Of a stretch of 64,000 bases of DNA, positions 20,861 to 31,839 are shown piece after piece. The first letter of the stretch is position 1. Each line of letters opens with the position of its first letter. Under the pieces are notes generated by a model, which made no database searches, was not told the origin of the DNA, and saw only the letters and a program-made list of their open reading frames with translations. The DNA is from Pictodentalium vernedei (Eukaryota > Mollusca > Scaphopoda > Dentaliida > Dentaliidae), in the NCBI GenBank assembly GCA_031216915.1, contig CM062290.1, positions 166,489,453-166,553,452 on the forward strand. Reading direction: 5' to 3'. The translations under genes and the position numbers were made by a program.

Positions 20861-23800
20861 AAGTGTCAATGACACTGTAGCTCAACTTGTCAAGACAAAG
20901 ACATGTACATGTATAGTATGTGACACAGCAATGACAAACATCTAGGTAATGACCTGATAACAAAGGTACATATAAAGTATTGTAACGGTCTGTACATAAA
21001 TACTGACCGTTGCCTGTAACAAATGTATAGGTCAAGTATTGTAAAGGTGGGTGACAGTCAGATGCTAAACTAGAAAAAAATCTTTGAGTCCCAGAGTGGG
21101 TCTGACTGAACCCCAAAATATTTGTTCTCATAGCACAGTGATAACATAGGCACTCCAAAACACACTCATTCCTGTCCCAAGGTGAAAACAAAGGTACCCA
21201 AGAAGTTTCGTGAAGATCAGTTCACAAATATGAGCTGTGTAGAAGTTGTGACAAAAAACTGACTGGACCTAATTTTGGTACAAAATGGCCACTGGCAGCC
21301 ATCTTGGTTTCTGGACTGCACCCAGAAACACTCGTTCTCGTCCCAAGGAGATAACAAAGGTACCCAAGAAGTTTTGTGAAGATCGGTTCATAAATACAGC
21401 CTCTAGCCCGAGCCGTATTGACATGTGCACTTACAGTGTATAAGTAGCACTGAATAAATCAAAGTTCATCTAATTTGCATAATTTCTGCACGAGAAAAAA
21501 ACCCGTACTATATGTGATGTATTCCATGTTACTAAACATTCATACAAAAATATATTCAAATCAGAACTTTCATACAGAAGTTCTGCACAAAAGACTGATT
21601 GCACTAATTTTGGTACAAAATGGCTGCTGGTGGCCATCTAGAATTTTGGACCACACCCCAAAACACTCGTTCTCATCCCACGGTGATAACAAAGGTACCC
21701 AAGAAGTTTCGTAAAGATCGGTTCATAAATATGGCCTCTAGCCTGAGCCGTATATAGAAGTTGTGTACAAACAAGAGGCCCCAAGGGGCCTTGAGCGCTC
21801 ACCTGACAAATTGGCTCTAAACTATGGCAAAGGTACATTTCACTTGACTGATAATTTGATAAACAGGAAGAGACACCAATAGAAGGACTAGTCTGGATTC
21901 TCTGGATCCTCTGTTTTGAAACAAAAATTTAAAAAGCCGTGTGTGGGGGGGGTTCCTCCCAAATCAGTCATGCCCCCCCAAACTAGGTGCTGCATGCCTT
22001 TTGGACCCTATCTCTCAATATTTCTGCATTCTGGTTCCAATAAATGGGAGGAGACTTTACTACCTGTCCCGAAAGTGTATGCTACATTTGGGGTGCAGTG
22101 ATGGCTGCCCCCTCACTTATTCTTAGCCCCCTCTCTTGATTCAAAAAATAGAAATTTAGGGGTGGAGCGTCAGCCAATCAGAAGCTGTGGCAGCCATGTT
22201 GGATGGCGGGCGGACAAACCAAACACAATTCTGAGAGAGGACCACCCACTGGTTATTCCCAACAAATTTTATTCAAATTGATCCAGCGGTTCTGAAGAAG
22301 AAGATTTTAATGTGTTTTGCCAATCAGCAGCCAAGGCAGCCATATTAGATGGGCGACGGAGATTTCGAACACAATTCTTCGAGTGTTCCACCTAATGATC
22401 AATCCCACAAAATTTTATTAAAATTGGCCTAGTGGTTTGGGAGGAGATGATTGTTGACGCGAGAATAAGAGTTTTTAATGTTTTTGCATTACCTTCAGTG
22501 TTAAAAAGTGCCGAGTCAGCACTTTTTCAGAGTCCCAAGAAAGTACCTTAGAAAAAAACCGTTAGCGATTTTTTTCTACCATTCCTTTCCATTGCTCATA
22601 AGCAAGCTGCACAGCAAATAAAAAGTTTCTGAGCCGTGCAGTTTTGGAGATATGAGCAATTTTAATTTTTTCTATTTTTAGCTCCTGAGGTTCCCATGGG
22701 GCTACGTGAAAATTTTTTTTGGCATAAATTAGATACTTATGACCCAATAAGTCCTCAAAAAAAATTTGGTTCAAATCGATCTCTTGATTCAAAAAATAGA
22801 AATTTAGGGGTGGAGCGTCAGCCAATCAGAAGCTGTGGCAGCCACGTTGGATGGCAGGCGGACAAACCGAACACAATTCTGAGAGAGGACCACCCACTGG
22901 TTATCCCCAGCAAATTTTATTCAAATTGATCCAGCGGTTCTGAAGAAGAAGATTTTAATGTGTTTTTGCCAATCAGCAGCCAAGGCAGCCATATTAGATG
23001 GGCGACGGAGATTTCGAACACAATTCTTCGAGTGTTCCACCCAATGATCAATCCCACAAAATTTTATTAAAATTGGCCTAGTGGTTTGGGAGGAGATGAT
23101 TGTTGACGCCCAACGACGACGACGGACGGAAAGTGATCAGTAAAGCTCATCCTGAGCTTTGCTCAGGTGAGCTAAAAACTGATTAGACCTAATTTCGGTA
23201 CAAAATGGCCACTGGCAACCATCTTGAATTTTGGACCGCACCCAGAAACACTCGTTCTCGTCTCAAGGTGATAACAAAGGTACCCAAGACGTTTCGTGAA
23301 GATCGGTTCATAAATACAGACTCTAGCCCGAGCCGTATTGACATGTGTACTTACTGTGTGTAAGTAGCACTGAAAAAATTGAAGTTCATCTAATTTGCAT
23401 AATTTCTGCACGAGAAAAAAACCCGTATTATATGTGACGTATCCCATGGTACTAAACATTCACACAAAAAATTATTCAAATCAGCGCTTTCATATGAAAG
23501 TTCTGATTGCACCAAAATTTGAACAAAATGGCTGCCATCGGCCATCTTGAATTTCGGACCGGACCCCAAAACACTCGTTCTCGTCCCATGGTGATAACAA
23601 AGGTACCCAAGGAATTTCGTAAAGATCGGTTCATAAATATGGCCTCTAGCCCGAGCCGTATTGGCATTTGCACTTACAGTGCTGAAAGTAACACCAAAAA
23701 ACATCAAAGTTAGTCTAATTTGCATAATTTACGCACGAGAAAAAAAAACAGTATTATATGTGATGTATCCCATGGTACTAAACATTCATACAAAAAATTA

Positions 23801-24430
23801 TTCAAATCATAGCTTTCATATGGAAGTTCTGTACAAAAAACAGATTTCTGCATCGTCGGTACAAAATGGTGGCTGGAAGCCATCTTGAATTTCGGACCAA
23901 ACCCCAAAACACTCGTTCTCGTCCCACGGTCATAACAAAGGTACCCAAGAAGTTTCGTAAAGATCGGTTCATAAATACGGCCTCTAGCCAGAGCCATAGC
24001 AGCTTGGCACTTACAGCTCTGAAAGTAACACTAAATAAATCAAAGTCAGTCTAATTTGCATAATTTACGCACGAGAAAAAAACCCGTATTATATGTGATG
24101 TTTCCCATGGTACTAAACATTTATACAAAAATTTATTCAAATCAGAACTTTCATACAGAAGTTCTGTACAAAAAACTGATTTTTGCATCATCGGTACAAA
24201 ATGGCCACTGGCAGCCATCTTGAATTTCAGACCACACCTAAAAACACTCGTTCCCGTCCCAGGGTCATAACAAAGGTACACAAGAAGTTTCGTAAAGATC
24301 GGTTCATAAATACGACCTCTAGCCCGAGCCATAGCCAATTGTTGACGTACGGACAGACGGACGGACGGACAGACAGACGGACGACGGGCCATGACAATAG
24401 CTCAAATTTGACTTCGTCAAAGTTGAGCTA
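20857..24430 (+). mobile_element. Large tandem-core element (HINE/pearl-like), about 330-bp units
   Basis: The head is AAAGTGTCAATGACACTG then TAGCTCAACTTGTCAAG. The tail at 24391-24428 is a stem-loop, AGCTCAAATTTGAC against GTCAAAGTTGAGCT, ending AAAA. The core has about six units marked by ACACTCGTTCTCGTCCCA at 21328, 21666, 23247, 23571, 23907 and 24245. A GGACGGACGGAC microsatellite precedes the hairpin. The head's subterminal AGCTCAACTTG is the inverse of the tail's CAAAGTTGAGCT. The paralogous flank near 13.4 kb lacks the whole block. Confidence 0.75.
21770..23178 (+). mobile_element. Nested tandem-core element with ACAAGAGGCC head
   Basis: The head ACAAGAGGCCCCAAGGGGCC is followed by GCGCTCACCTGA. 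The tail is ATCCTGAGCTTTGCTCAGGT plus GAGCTAAAAA, preceded by CGACGACGACGGACGGA. The interior holds a duplicated block (22132-22457 and 22781-23107, offset 649). A hairpin with arms AAAAAGTGC / GCACTTTTT is at about 22504-22530. It lies inside one unit of the surrounding array. Head and tail words of this kind are common in bivalve genomes, from memory. Confidence 0.7.
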
Positions 24431-24658
24431 AAAATGTAAAAAGTTTTGAGTCTCCTGTTTTTGTGGTAATAATGGAAGATACTGCAAGGCAATAAAAGTG
24501 TCCAATAAGGGATTGCCTGAGAATCAAAACATTTTTTTTTTACCACAAACTCCATAGGCAAAGAAGAATATTTGCAGAAGAAACAGGCCCAATGAGCTTG
24601 TCCAACCTTTAACTGGTAGACTGCTACATTATTTTTGAAGGTCGGGATTTCTTAATCA

Positions 24659-24873
24659 TTAACCCGTAAAGGCCCATCTCGAATTTTAACCACTTTTCTT
24701 GCAATAGAACAGGTGCCCCAACATGCGGTCTCTGGTGAAAATATGCAACATACAGTACGAATACTGTGGCAGGCAGCCAAGACTTGCCTAGAAACAACTT
24801 CAAATCACCAGGATGTAGACTGTCAAAGGATAGCAAAAAATGTATAAAAAATCTCAAGGCCTTTAAGGGTTAA
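24659..24873. mobile_element. TTAA MITE, family F
   Basis: The ends are TTAACCCGTAAAGGCC and AGGCCTTTAAGGGTTAA. It contains half of the CAGGCAGCCAAGACTTG core at 24772 without its partner arm. It shares its right TTAA with the next MITE. Confidence 0.85.
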
Positions 24874-25088
24874 CCCTTTAACCAACATAGTGGTAAAAAC
24901 CGGCCTGCATTACATGTATTTACAAAAAACACCATTCAATTTTCATTATTTTTTTCAATTTTGTCTCAAAAACATAGCTTATGTTCCCTCATTGGAACGA
25001 GCTCATTTGTTAAAAATAAAAATGTTTTAGTTATTCAAGAATTTTATTTGCAAGTGTCGTCTGCCTTTTGTGTTAGATGAAGGGTTAA
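24870..25088. mobile_element. TTAA MITE subfamily B, one hairpin arm missing
   Basis: The left end is TTAACCCTTTAACCAACATA and the right end is GATGAAGGGTTAA. The left arm CATAGCTTATGTTCCC and GGAACGAGCTCA remain. The complementary right arm is deleted, so the element can no longer form the long hairpin. Confidence 0.85.
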
Positions 25089-26474
25089 TAGGGCAATATG
25101 CCATGAATTTGGAAAAAAGAAGTTGACCATATGACAATACCACAAGGTTCATTATGCAAAGTACTCTTATGTTTCATATATAATTCGTATGAAAGTGCTT
25201 GTATCGATTAAATAAAAATTAACTTGAAGTTGATAGTTTACTGGCTTTATCAACATACTATAGCATAGTTTTTCATCCTGATCTGATCCTGTTGCCCGAT
25301 CACTCACAGAAATGTGTGACACAGGCAATTTTCCATATTCGTCAAAATTAGGTCTCAGAGAAAGACAAAATTGATTGTATAATAATAATAATAATTAATT
25401 TTATAGAGTGTGAAACCACCAAAGGTGCCATAAAATGCCTTCATAAGCTATGAAATAAAGGATTTGAATAGATCAGTTTTAAGCTGTTTCTTGAAAACAA
25501 GTAAACTTGGTTGTGGTGAAGATGTGGGGGCAATGCATTCCAGAGTCTCAGACCAGCAACCAAGAAAACCAGCTCGCTTGCCAATGCAGATCGTGCAAAA
25601 GGTACCTGTTTCTATTTATAGCATATGCAACCATGAAAACTATTTCAGTTCGGTGTTGTCAATACTCGTTCAGCGGGTTTTATTGAAACCATAACTGCAC
25701 TTCATGTGAAATAGTATAAATTTTTTGATTGATAATGCACAGTTAGTGCTAACATAATGCACAGTTGTTGTTTGTAGCAATCAAATAATTGGAACACAGC
25801 TAAAGGTTCCAATTATTTCCATGTGTATCCAAAATTATAACACAGAGTTTTCTGTTTACATTCGATGACTTTGGGCAAATTCAATTCATTTATATTCATT
25901 TATATCTTCGCAATGTCGTACCCTCGGCAAATTCATCTCCATGAACATTTTTTAATCACAGAATTTAGTAATTTCTTGTTGATTCTGATGCCCAACACTT
26001 TGCACACAGTGGTTTTTTAACATGCTCTTTCACATGTAAGCAAAATCTGCGAGTCCATGTTTTTTTTTTAAATCAATGGTATATTTTCTCTTTAATAGTA
26101 GACTGTATCCTCATTCCCCATGTTGGGTCATATGTGGGTGGGCACACATCACATTTGTTTCAAAAACAATGTGTGAAGCAAAACAGGGAGCCGACAATGG
26201 TGGACATTGTCAATATCATTACAAGTCACTCATTTCCTCACAAAAGCCTCAACTATGCAAACTCCTGTGGCACATGTATTGACAATACTTTATTTATATC
26301 AATGCACTTTGAATGTTGAACTTTCGAAATGGTAGCTGAGTTTCACTTTGCAAAGCAATGAAAAAATGCAACATGATTCAGACTGTATGCAATCACATTT
26401 CAATGTGTTCTTGACTTGAAGTTTTGTTTTCAACTTGGAATAACCATATTATTACTATTACAACTGATACTTAC
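25089..26474. other. Mostly unassigned; one possible dispersed repeat
   Basis: Positions 25378-25450 read (AATAATA)n, then TTTTATAGAGTGTGAAACC and CCATAAAATGCC, resembling repeats with 'TTTATAGCGCC' heads seen in many marine invertebrates. The following 76-codon ORF (25464-25694) may belong to that repeat. The rest holds nothing I recognise. Confidence 0.35.
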
Positions 26475-26908
26475 TACAGTAGAATCCTCTTATTTGAATA
26501 TCCACTTTGCCAGTGAAAATTATTCAATTAACAGGAGTATACAATTAACAGGGATTTGGTCAGTTTCTTGTGTTCTGGAGGTAAACTGAGCATTTATTCT
26601 ATTATATCTTGCTTGACAGAGCTCATGGAGCTCTGTCAAACAAGACATAATAGAATAAATGCTTGTATTGGATGTAGTGAGGCCAAAAATGTTGATAAAT
26701 AAGGGGAATTTGGTGCTTGCCACAGTAATTTTTTTGACATATTACAAAAATTTATATACAATTAACAGGAGTGTACTCTACAACCCATATGCAATTAACA
26801 GATCAAATTTGTACTGAAGGTATGGTAAATGGTTTTGTGTTTGAAAATTATATTCAATTAACAGGGATATACAATTAAAAGATATCCAATTAAGTGGGCT
26901 CCACTGTA
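26475..26908. mobile_element. Pogo/Tc1-like hairpin MITE (family D)
   Basis: The ends TACAGTAGAATCC and GGGCTCCACTGTA are TA-flanked. The central hairpin at about 26600-26660 pairs TATTCTATTATATCTTG with its complement around GACAGAGCTCATGGAGCTC. Flanking inverted ATTCAATTAACAGG words are as in the copy at 17032. It is in the reverse orientation to that copy. Confidence 0.87.
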
Positions 26909-27016
26909 TAAAAATTAATTTTAACACACATGATCAAGCACGTAATATACAAATATCTATTTATTTGACACTGAGTGGAATTCATGTCTGCCTTTTTTTA
27001 ATCAGGATTGTGCCTG

Positions 27017-27260
27017 TTAACACTTTACCCAACGTAATGGCCAAAACTGGCCAAACGCTATTCACAAAAATTGCCAATTAATTTTTACTATTTTTTTCAT
27101 TTTTGTCTCAAAAACATAGGTTATGACCCCTCTTTGGAATGAGCTTGTCCCAATAAGAGGTCATAAACCTATGTTTTTGAGACAAAAAATGAAAATAAAT
27201 AAGTTATTCAAAATTTTGTTTGCAAGTGTCATCTGCATTTCATCTTAGGTAAAGGGTTAA
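27017..27260. mobile_element. TTAA hairpin MITE, subfamily B
   Basis: TTAACACTTTACCCAACGTA is the left end and TAGGTAAAGGGTTAA the right end. Inner arms are CATAGGTTATGACCCC and its complement. It shares its right TTAA with the next element. Confidence 0.88.
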
Positions 27261-27469
27261 CCCTCTGCACTCTGATGTCAAAATGGCAAAGTTATCAGCA
27301 GGAAATATTTACCATAATGCAGTTTGATATTTAATCAAATATACCTTGTTTGGCAGAGCTCAGTGAACTCTGTCAAACAAAATATAATTGGTTAAATTCA
27401 TAGTTAAATTAGAGAAAAACAAAGTGATTGGAGAAAATTCTGTCTCATCACCAGAGTGATAGGGGTTAA
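27257..27469. mobile_element. TTAA hairpin MITE, family G
   Basis: The ends are TTAACCCTCTGCACTCTGAT and ACCAGAGTGATAGGGGTTAA. Its core pairs CTTGTTTGGCAGAGCTCA with TGAACTCTGTCAAACAA. That core is almost the same as in the pogo-like family D although the termini are unrelated. Confidence 0.85.
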
Positions 27470-27530
27470 ATAATCTATGTCAGACTTTGTGCAATTTGTT
27501 TTGGAAACAAAGGTGACATATGCCCCACCG

Positions 27531-27552
27531 CCCCCCCCCCCCCCCCCCCCCC
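27531..27552. repeat. 22-C tract
   Basis: Uninterrupted run of 22 C in otherwise AT-rich sequence. Confidence 0.9.
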
Positions 27553-27589
27553 ACATGACCCAATATGAGGAATGCTGATCTCCTCTACT

Positions 27590-27680
27590 GTTTTGTTACA
27601 GTTCATAGGAGAGTGCCTATAGGCACTCTCTAATAAATTATATCAAACCAACACTTTACTTAAAACATAATTTCCTTCTA
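27590..27680. repeat. Family C hairpin core
   Basis: GTTTTGTTACAGTTCATAGG and GAGAGTGCC pair with GGCACTCTC and TAATAAATTATATCAAAC. This is the core of MITE family C, but the TTAA termini are not found. Confidence 0.6.
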
Positions 27681-27775
27681 GCTGAAAATGAAACACATGG
27701 TAACAAGATGAAACTTCATCATGGAATCTTTACATTTTATTAAAGATTAAAAATGGGCTTCTTTCACTCAAACAA

Positions 27776-28016
27776 TTAACCCTTTCGCCAAGGCATAACA
27801 AAATTTACTAATTTAATTATTTTTTTTCAAATTTAAAAAAATATCAATAAAACCATATGATGTGACCCCTCACAGAAATGAGCTTGACAAGCTCGTTCCA
27901 ATGAGGGGTCACATGATATAGTTTTGTTGCTATTTTTTGAAAAATAATATTTCTTCAACTGCTCAATTTGTAAATGATGCAAGTAGATGCAACCACTTCA
28001 TTGGGTAAAGGCTTAA
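27776..28016. mobile_element. TTAA hairpin MITE, subfamily A
   Basis: TTAACCCTTTCGCCAAGGC is the left end and TTGGGTAAAGGCTTAA the right end. Inner arms are CATATGATGTGACCCC and its complement, with central AATGAGCTTGACAAGCTCGT. Confidence 0.88.
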
Positions 28017-29057
28017 GAGCCTCTGGAGTTTTTTCAGAATTCCGAACACACCACGGCAAGAAAGTCTAGTGGCACAGCAGTGATATCTTGTCAAGTCTTG
28101 GCTGCCTAAAAAATGACTTCCAGGGTCAAAACTACTGTTGTCTGCAGGATTTCCTCTTTAGTATATGCTGCAGCACTTGCTCTGGGACTTTAAAGCTTTC
28201 AAAGTTGGAAATGGGTCCTTACAAGTTAAAGTTTGATCATCCTTACAGTTTGGAGAAAAATTAACAAAATAAAATTTGAATAGAAACTGTGTGTATAATA
28301 CCGAACACATTCTTCTGGTTCATTAGGTTAAATGTCTATTTTCAGATTGGATGAAAACTCTGTAATTATTTCACAACAAACACAAGCAGAATATATCAAC
28401 AAATTGTAATAAAAATGTTACCTTGAAAAAAATATTTCACTCAAATAATTGGAAATATTTTTAGTGAATGGCAAAAATGCTGTATGCCAAGATTACTTTT
28501 CTCATTTGCTGCCTTGACATTTTTTTCAAAATTCTTTTATCATGAGAGAAAGAAAGGAGTTACAATAAAACACTACAAAAAAGAAAACAATAAAGTAAGA
28601 AAATCTGAAAGAAAATTTGTCACAGAAGTGGAGACATAACTGTTCTACAAATGCCAAAATATCACTAAACCTGAATTCCATTGAACAACATTATAAAGAA
28701 AACAGACTACACACACATGTACCATAAACAATAAAGAAAAAAGCAACCAAAAACAAAACCTCAGAAAAAATCACTGAATTAAAAATTAAAAATTAAAATT
28801 AACAGATCTTCACAATAAACTTCATATTCTTTCACAATACTAAACACCACAATAAGAGACACAAAAAAAGTTTTCCCTTCTTTTTCCTTCACTGATAACA
28901 CTACCATCATCCATTCTCAAGAGAGCATTCCAACAATAAATACTGGAGACTGGAATTGACCCAAATCAGTGAAGTGAAAAGTAGGAATAAATTTTATCAC
29001 AATTATCTGACAATTTATTCCTACTGGTACTATGTATGCAAACAATTAACATGATAA
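28017..29057. other. A-rich stretch without recognised features
   Basis: A family F hairpin half (GTCAAGTCTTGGCTGCC) is at 28091. The remainder is strongly A-rich (28540-28870) with no ORF or terminal repeats that I can support. Confidence 0.45.
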
Positions 29058-29223
29058 TTAATTCTTTACCCCAAAACACGATATCAAAATTTCTTATTTT
29101 AATCCTTTTTTCAAATTGTTCATAAAATGTCAACAAAACTATATCATGTTACACCTTATAGCAATGAGCTTGATATGCTATAATGTTGAAACAATTAATC
29201 GACTAGTCGTTGTCGATGCTGAT

Positions 29224-29475
29224 ATAACCCTTCACCTAACACAAAGGCAGATGACACTTGCAAATAAAATTCTTGAATAACTAATTTTTTTCATTTTTTG
29301 AGTCAAAAACATAGCTTATGACCCCTCATTTGAACGAGCTCATTGAGCTCGTTCCAATGAGGGGTCATAAGCTATGTTTTTGAGGAAAAAAGTGAAAAGA
29401 ATAATGAAAATTGGATGGTGATTTTTGTGAATAGTGCCGGCCGGTTTTTGCCATTAAGTTGGGTAAAGGGATAAT
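29224..29475. mobile_element. TTAA-type MITE subfamily B
   Basis: The left side ATAACCCTTCACCTAACAC and the right side TGGGTAAAGGGATAA are terminal matches with decayed TTAA. Inner arms CATAGCTTATGACCCC and hairpin GAACGAGCTCATTGAGCTC are perfect. A 46-bp hAT head sequence lies on both sides. Confidence 0.85.
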
Positions 29476-30062
29476 GTTGAAATGATTAGTCAACTAGTTG
29501 TTGTCGATGCTGATATAGTTCAACATCGACTCTGGATTTCTGTGTCGACTAGTCAGATCATGTAGTATTTATAAAAACATTACAATGTAACAAAATTCTC
29601 ATGCAGGTTCTACTACGTAGACTTAAAACGATTGTCAGTTGATCTGTTCAGAGCCAGAAATCAACAACACCAATAATGAGATAACTGACGCAGACTTTGA
29701 GATGAAAGTAGACGTGAATGTTAACTGTTGCATCGGCTCCTGTGAACTCACTGACAGTGGTTACACTGACCATGCCTCAATTCTGTGTTCAGAAGAGTTA
29801 TTTGAACTTGTCTCCATGCAATAAAATGTTTATTATAGAGAGATTCCCAGATCATTTAATTTATTACAAATGTGATCGACACAATGAAAAGTTGATGATT
29901 ACACCAGGTTTCATTACTTGCATACTTTCCCACATCTATGGTTGATTGTACCAGTGTACAAAATTTGACGAGAACACTCGTTTCGTTAGCATCGTGATTA
30001 TGTAAATTTAAATCTACGCGAAGAGCCAAAAGTTGCATCTTGAATGGTAAAGTGTGTGTAAC

Positions 30063-30297
30063 TTAACTGGTAGAGTGCTAAGATTTGTTCACACATTTTT
30101 GTCTTGTTACAATTTATGGGAGAGTGCCTGTAGGCACTCTCCCATTAATTGTAACAATGCAAATCGATGGAAATGAAGTAATTTTACTTCCAAGAGAATA
30201 AGAAGGACATTCACAGAATATGAAGCCTTTAACTTTAACTTTGGGTACCTACAATTCAGAATAAAGCCTAAATATGGCCTTCTGGCACTCAACCAGC
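30063..30297. mobile_element. TTAA hairpin MITE, family C
   Basis: The left end is TTAACTGGTAGAGTGCTAAG and the right end TTCTGGCACTCAACCAG is decayed. The hairpin pairs TATGGGAGAGTGCC with GGCACTCTCCCATT around a short loop. Confidence 0.8.
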
Positions 30298-30832
30298 CTT
30301 TCTTGTGTCTTGATAGATTTTAAGACTTTTGCCTTGAGAGGCCACATATATTTCAATTCTACGCAATATATGAATATTTGTTAATTATAAAAAAGCAGTT
30401 TCCCAAGAATTTTTACATAACCGATCGTTCGGTTAGCCATCTCCAAAGCACGTGAAAGATCATTTTTGAAATATTGCACACTGTTGTACCTTGAACTGAA
30501 TCATTAATCTTATACACAAGTGTCTAATGAAATCAATGTTTGTTAATAACTTACCACCAGCATATAATCCAAATATAGCCCATCATATATGTCATGTGCA
30601 CAAGTAGACAAAAATAGTCAACTGCAGAAGTACTGCTACATAAATCTTGGCAGCAGAAAGTGGGGTGCTGACTAGTCAACTTCGACTCAACTAACTGACT
30701 CCAGAATTGTTTAAACACTAATGAGCTCTTTCCAATTAGGGAGTCAGATGATATGGCTTTGTTGAAATTTAAAAAAAAAATCATTTGTAACTTTTCTGAC
30801 CAGATGCGGCCAGTCATTAGGTAAACAGTTAA

Positions 30833-31551
30833 CAACAGAAATGTCTCAATAATGAACTTGCAATAGCATGTACATATACTGACAATAGGACATATAACAG
30901 GCTTTCACCTTTAAGAGTACACAGGTAGAGGAAGATGCTACTCCCATTCCAGACCAAACAATGGGAGGCTCCCATGGAAAGGTAAGTACCAACTGCCTTA
31001 TGTAATTGGAAATGATGAAAAACTATTATACCATGAAACTTGCATGTATTCACCATCATCTGATAAAATACAAGCTTTGAGATATGTGTAAGGAAAACCG
31101 TGTGTGAAATCTGGCTTACAACACATAAGAATGCATTTGATTGGTCATTATGCATTCCTGTTGAAAATGCTGGAATTCATGTTGGCCACTGAAATGCTTA
31201 GACACAAAATAATTGTCAGGCAAGAAAGTAAACAGACCATAGAAGGTGATATAAATATTTCTTTAAAAATCGATGCTTCTCTCACTTAATTCCATGTTAA
31301 AGTAATTGAAATGTAATGTAATAAACAAATTTTCAAAAGTAACTGTGATGTAATATAATTGGAACAGAATCAACAGCTGGTGTAGTATATTACATTTGTG
31401 GGTTATGGACTCCAGTGCTATTAATCACTCACACAAACCTGATTGTTGGTGGTTACCAAGAAGATTTGGTGGGTAACCAATGACTCTTCCTGAAATCTGA
31501 ACCCACAGTACATTGCTGCCATTCTGCCATCTAAAATAGGAGGGCTCCTCA
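30833..31551. other. No feature recognised
   Basis: ORFs of 108 codons (minus) and 61 codons (plus) are open but show no domain and no splice context. No terminal repeats are seen. Confidence 0.4.
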
Positions 31552-31795
31552 CTTAGCCCTTTATCCGACACGAATTGCTGATGATACTTACAAAAACATT
31601 TCTTGAAAACTAAAAATTTTCATTTTCTGCCACAAAACATAAGTTTATGACACCCCTTTGGAACAAGCTCGATGAGGTTATTCCATTGAGGATGACAAGT
31701 TATGTTTTCAAAATGAAAAAAGTAATATAACTGAATGGTGGTGTTCGACAATGGCACTGGCTGGTTTCGTCGGTTACATTAGTTAATGAGTTAAT
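31552..31795. mobile_element. Degenerate TTAA MITE, subfamily B
   Basis: The left end TTAGCCCTTTATCCGACACG and the right end TAGTTAATGAGTTAA are decayed. Inner arms CATAAGTTTATGACACC and GATGACAAGTTATG are recognisable. Confidence 0.7.
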
Positions 31796-31839
31796 TAGAT
31801 ACTAGTTAACTGAATTTTGTACTGTGATAGAAAAAGTGA

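Larger units (their letters stand above)
29181..30720. mobile_element. hAT-like element in a hairpin centre, itself carrying two MITEs
   Basis: The ends are TAATGTTGAAACAATT and AATTGTTTAAACACTA. The 8-bp flanks ATATGCTA and ATGAGCTC match at 5 of 8, and the right one equals the expected MITE centre. Subterminal CGACTAGTCG-type words are typical of hAT. A 61-codon ORF at 29639-29824 (plus; contains CCIGSCELTDSGYTDHAS) is open but unrecognised. It holds a subfamily B MITE and a family C MITE. Confidence 0.6.
29058..30832. mobile_element. TTAA MITE subfamily A split at its centre by a hAT
   Basis: The left half, 29058-29180, runs TTAATTCTTTACCCC to the hairpin centre. The right half, 30721-30832, runs ATGAGCTCTTTCCAATTAG to TTAGGTAAACAGTTAA. 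Together they make a normal-size MITE. The foreign block in between is the hAT at 29181-30720. Confidence 0.75.

Noticed and set aside
20829-21191. 120-codon minus-strand ORF as a gene
   Set aside because: It overlaps the head and first core unit of the tandem-core element, and similar peptides appear in other units.
29639-29824. 61-codon ORF with clustered Cys as a captured host exon
   Set aside because: It is open and has non-random-looking composition, but I recognise no domain or splice sites and it sits inside a hAT-like element; left as unassigned.
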